A stretch of DNA of 64,000 nucleotides from an uncultured Veillonella sp. (lineage in GTDB: Bacteria; Bacillota; Negativicutes; Veillonellales; Veillonellaceae): assembly GCA_934202095.1 (NCBI GenBank), contig CAKPXN010000002.1, positions 22,737 through 86,736 of the forward strand, read 5' to 3'. A model generated the notes under the pieces. The model was not told the origin of the DNA and made no database searches. It saw only the letters and a program-made list of their open reading frames with translations. Below are positions 61,795 to 64,000 of this stretch, piece after piece. The translations under genes and the position numbers were made by a program. Each line of letters opens with the position of its first letter. The stretch's first letter is position 1.

Positions 61795-63162
61795 ATGACT
61801 GTACATATATATGATGAACTTGTTAAGGAAACGAATCTATCTAGTTTGCAAGCAGCCTTACTAGTTCATATTAGTCATATGATTCGCTTTGGACAATCGG
61901 TGAGTAAACACAAGATTGTCTTGTTTACAGAGATTGCAAATGATGACATGATGTGTATATATGAGTCTAATGATTCATTAGTTACATCACGCATACCTAG
62001 TTCTGATATGTGGAAAAAACTAATTACCACTGGTGAAAGCTTTCAACAATCCACACAAAATGGATTTGAATATCTATTTCCCATTGTTGATAATGGCGGT
62101 AAGACTATAGGAGGGATTTCCTTTTCTTATATAGCGCCTGCCAATGGGATGGAAGGTAAACGAGGATTTATCGTAGCCGATACAATGCAACGATTGATGT
62201 TGACGGCTACAGATGAACAAATTAAAGAATACGAGCCTATATCATATTTGGATGGGCTCATCATTTTTGACCAAAATGGCACTATCTTATACGGCAATGA
62301 TACGGCGTTGCATTTAGCGGATATCGTCGGTGTTGATCGGCGGTTGGTGGGCACATCTATTTTTGGTAGTTCTTTAAAAATATCTGCGATTCATCGTGTT
62401 ATAGATGAAAGAACTGATTTTGTATCCGAAGAAATCTATCACAATATGGTATTAAGACAGCATATGATTCCCATTCCGATGGGGAGAAATGAGTGTCGTT
62501 GTTTTTTGATTCTTCACGATTGTACCCGTGAAAGTAAACAGCAACAAGAACTACTTGTTAAAAATTCCATTATTAAAGAGATACATCACCGTGTTAAAAA
62601 TAACTTACAAACAGTAGCCGGTTTACTACGAATGGAGGCACGCCGTTCAGATTTACCAGAGGTAAAATCGGCCCTACAAGAAGGTATTTCCCGTATTGAA
62701 AGCATGGCTCTTGTCCATGATTTAGTATCCCATTATGATGAGGACTATATTTCCATACGGTCTATATATGATGAATTGTGCCGATTATTACGTCAGAGCA
62801 TGGTAGATCGTAATCAACATGTAGAATTTCGCTATCATGGAGACGATTGTATTATTTCATCTCACCAAGCCAGTTATATTTCTCTTGTATTCAATGAACT
62901 TATTTCTAATAGTATTGTGCATGGATTGGCTGGAGCTGATGGAGTGATTTTATTATCCGTATCCAGTAAAGATGATATAATTACCCTAATCTTTACCGAT
63001 TCAGGTAAAGGTTTGTCACCTGATTTTGATATGGCTAAAAGTAAGCGCTTAGGCATGCAGATTATTAATAACTTGGTGACTCATGAGCTACAAGGACATA
63101 TGACGATTGAAAATGGTGATGTTGGTGTCATTGTTACAATTCATATTCGTAAGGAGCAATAA
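61795..63162 (+). CDS. PdtaS-like sensor histidine kinase (HisKA_2 type)
   Basis: Soluble sensor kinase of 455 residues without membrane helices. The N-terminal GAF-like region (about 1-140) has the layout of PdtaS. A PAS domain follows (about 145-250) with LDGLIIFDQNGTILYGND. The HisKA_2 box KEIHHRVKNNLQTVAGLLRM places the phospho-accepting His at about 264. The HATPase domain (about 350-455) has LVFNELISNSIVHG and FTDSGKGLSPDF. Kinases of this type pair with ANTAR response regulators, and one is encoded 1 base after its stop. The signal is unknown. It follows tsaD directly, so it may be transcribed from the thiL operon. Confidence 0.9.
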   Translation: MTVHIYDELVKETNLSSLQAALLVHISHMIRFGQSVSKHKIVLFTEIANDDMMCIYESNDSLVTSRIPSSDMWKKLITTGESFQQSTQNGFEYLFPIVDNGGKTIGGISFSYIAPANGMEGKRGFIVADTMQRLMLTATDEQIKEYEPISYLDGLIIFDQNGTILYGNDTALHLADIVGVDRRLVGTSIFGSSLKISAIHRVIDERTDFVSEEIYHNMVLRQHMIPIPMGRNECRCFLILHDCTRESKQQQELLVKNSIIKEIHHRVKNNLQTVAGLLRMEARRSDLPEVKSALQEGISRIESMALVHDLVSHYDEDYISIRSIYDELCRLLRQSMVDRNQHVEFRYHGDDCIISSHQASYISLVFNELISNSIVHGLAGADGVILLSVSSKDDIITLIFTDSGKGLSPDFDMAKSKRLGMQIINNLVTHELQGHMTIENGDVGVIVTIHIRKEQ

Positions 63163-63732
63163 ATGCGTATTTTAATCGTTGATGATGAATCTCTAATTCG
63201 CATGGATTTGCGAGATATTTTAGAATCTGAACAACATGAGGTAGTGGGGGAAGCATCGAATGGAGTTGAAGCTATTACGATGTGTAAAGAGTTAAAACCT
63301 GATGCGGTATTAATGGATGTAAAAATGCCTGAACTAGATGGCATAGAAGCGGCTCGTCAAATTGGGTTTAACCATTTGGCACCTGTTGTGCTTCTAACAA
63401 GTTATAGCCAACAGGATTTAGTGACAAAAGCACGTGAATCTGGTGTATATGGATATTTAATAAAACCTGTCAGAGAAGAGCAGTTAATTCCAACACTAGA
63501 AATGGCATGTGGTCGATTTTTAGATGAATTAGAATCACGTCAGCAAATGGCCGATTTAGAGAAAACGCTAGAAGAACGAAAATTAATACAAAAAGCTACA
63601 GGTATTCTTATGGATTTATATAAAATTACGGAGGACGAAGCATATAATCGAATTCGGCAATTAAGTATGAAAAAGCGTGAATCCATTGCTAATATATGTG
63701 AATTAGTTATTAAGCAAACATCATCTAATTAA
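63163..63732 (+). CDS. ANTAR-domain response regulator (PdtaR/EutV-like)
   Basis: RNA-binding antiterminator regulator of 189 residues. The receiver domain (about 1-120) has ILIVDDESLIRMDLRDIL, the phospho-accepting Asp52 in AVLMDVKMPELDG, the switch Thr in LLTSYS and Lys in GYLIKPVRE. The coiled coil (about 120-140) leads into the ANTAR domain (about 135-185), with ERKLIQKATGILMDLYKI, then EAYNRIRQLSMKKRESIA. Phosphorylated proteins of this family bind two small hairpins in mRNA leaders and prevent termination. It is coupled to the upstream kinase. The targets are unknown; none is obvious in this window. Confidence 0.92.
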   Translation: MRILIVDDESLIRMDLRDILESEQHEVVGEASNGVEAITMCKELKPDAVLMDVKMPELDGIEAARQIGFNHLAPVVLLTSYSQQDLVTKARESGVYGYLIKPVREEQLIPTLEMACGRFLDELESRQQMADLEKTLEERKLIQKATGILMDLYKITEDEAYNRIRQLSMKKRESIANICELVIKQTSSN

Positions 63733-63750
63733 TACAATAGAGAAAAAATA

Positions 63751-63787
63751 CAAATAGCCTTCTATAGACTTATATAGAAGGTTATTT
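63751..63787 (+). terminator. Terminator after the ANTAR regulator gene
   Basis: AAATAGCCTTCTATA pairs with TATAGAAGGTTATTT (one G-T pair) around a 6-base loop, then a T-rich tail. It separates the two-component genes from groES. Confidence 0.78.
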
Positions 63788-63793
63788 TATATG

Positions 63794-63843
63794 AATTAGT
63801 ACTTGTAAAAACTAAAAAGTCAAAAAATCAAAATTAGTACTTG
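63794..63843 (+). repeat. Two 12-base direct repeats upstream of groES
   Basis: AATTAGTACTTG occurs at 63794-63805 and 63832-63843. The second copy overlaps the -35 of the groES promoter. It could be a second regulator site in addition to CIRCE. Confidence 0.45.
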
Positions 63844-63868
63844 CAATTATTTTGACATCGGTTATAAT
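63841..63868 (+). promoter_or_regulatory. Predicted groES promoter
   Basis: TTGCAA (63841-63846) and a perfect TATAAT (63863-63868) are 16 bases apart. A TTGACA at 63852-63857 is too close to the same TATAAT to serve it. The CIRCE element begins 12 bases after the -10. Confidence 0.6.
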
Positions 63869-63879
63869 AATACATGTGA

Positions 63880-63906
63880 TTAGCACTCAGTAACTTAGAG
63901 TGCTAA
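63880..63906. promoter_or_regulatory. CIRCE element (HrcA operator)
   Basis: A perfect consensus inverted repeat TTAGCACTC-N9-GAGTGCTAA lies between the promoter and the groES start. HrcA binding here would repress groES and probably groEL until heat shock. Confidence 0.97.
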
Positions 63907-63947
63907 TAAATTATGAATAATATATAGTAAATAAGGAGTGACATCAT

Positions 63948-64000
63948 ATGTTAAAACCATTAGCTGACCGCGTTCTTATCCGTTTAGAAGCAAAAGAAGA
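63948..64000 (+). CDS. groES: Co-chaperonin GroES (3' truncated by window)
   Basis: The first 17 codons are present, beginning MLKPLADRVLIRLEAKEE, the typical GroES N-terminus. The ATG follows AAGGAG. The CIRCE element and promoter upstream confirm the call. The rest of the gene, and most likely groEL, lie beyond the window edge. Confidence 0.95.
   Translation, partial: MLKPLADRVLIRLEAKE

Overview
The window (about 39-40% GC by eye) looks like chromosomal DNA of a Veillonella-type Negativicute, a Firmicute with an outer membrane. This is inference from gene content and order. The Firmicute side is shown by the tsaC-ywlE-rpiB-glyA-upp order, a cggR-led glycolytic operon, a CcpN-like regulator next to a DUF299 kinase, mutS2 and a CIRCE-controlled groES. 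The diderm side is shown by a pilM-pilN-pilO type IV pilus set, a MacAB-like exporter and a psd-pssA phospholipid pair.

Layout: 1-3.8 kb holds tRNA t6A synthesis (tsaC, cut by the window edge), an arginine-phosphatase-like enzyme, rpiB, glyA and upp. A small zinc-ribbon membrane protein follows. 4.4-11.5 kb is cggR-gap-pgk-tpiA-gpmI-eno, with a recognisable CggR-type operator. 11.7-19.5 kb is a type IV pilus locus: two ATPases, platform protein, pilin, peptidase, four minor-pilin-like proteins and pilM/N/O-like genes. It is followed by a shikimate-kinase-like gene and pfkA. 21.3-24.3 kb is a MacAB-type exporter. 24.4-33.3 kb holds a thioesterase, pheST, a U32 protein and mutS2. 33.5-36.9 kb has a class A PBP (minus strand) divergent from tyrS.

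36.9-38.6 kb is the one clearly accessory stretch: a decayed IS3-family element, the 3' stump of an interrupted gene and two small AT-rich membrane proteins. 38.7-43.7 kb carries ppsA, a CcpN-like regulator, the PEP synthase regulatory kinase and dgt. rpmB (minus), recG, a tautomerase and guaB follow. 48.1-52.2 kb is an envelope block (WecG/TagA transferase, psd, pssA, GT2, surE). tRNA-Leu(CAA) and an orphan beta-propeller-like protein come next. 53.3-61.8 kb has acpS, nnr, a ComEC-like lipoprotein, an AMIN amidase, a GerMN lipoprotein, thiL and tsaE-tsaB-rimI-tsaD. The window ends with a PdtaS/PdtaR-like two-component pair and the start of groES under a perfect CIRCE.

How the genes work together: triose-phosphate enzymes, PEP synthase with its regulator and pfkA point to carbon flow between pyruvate/PEP and sugar phosphates. 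The GAPDH lacks the usual NAD-selecting residues, which fits a gluconeogenic, possibly NADP-using role. All dedicated t6A proteins (TsaC, TsaE, TsaB, TsaD) are in this one window. The strongest leads for new biology are the GAPDH cofactor pocket under CggR control, the pilus locus with eroded pilin signals and a pil-aroK junction, the accessory island at 37-38.5 kb, the orphan propeller at 52.5 kb, and the ANTAR two-component pair beside groES.
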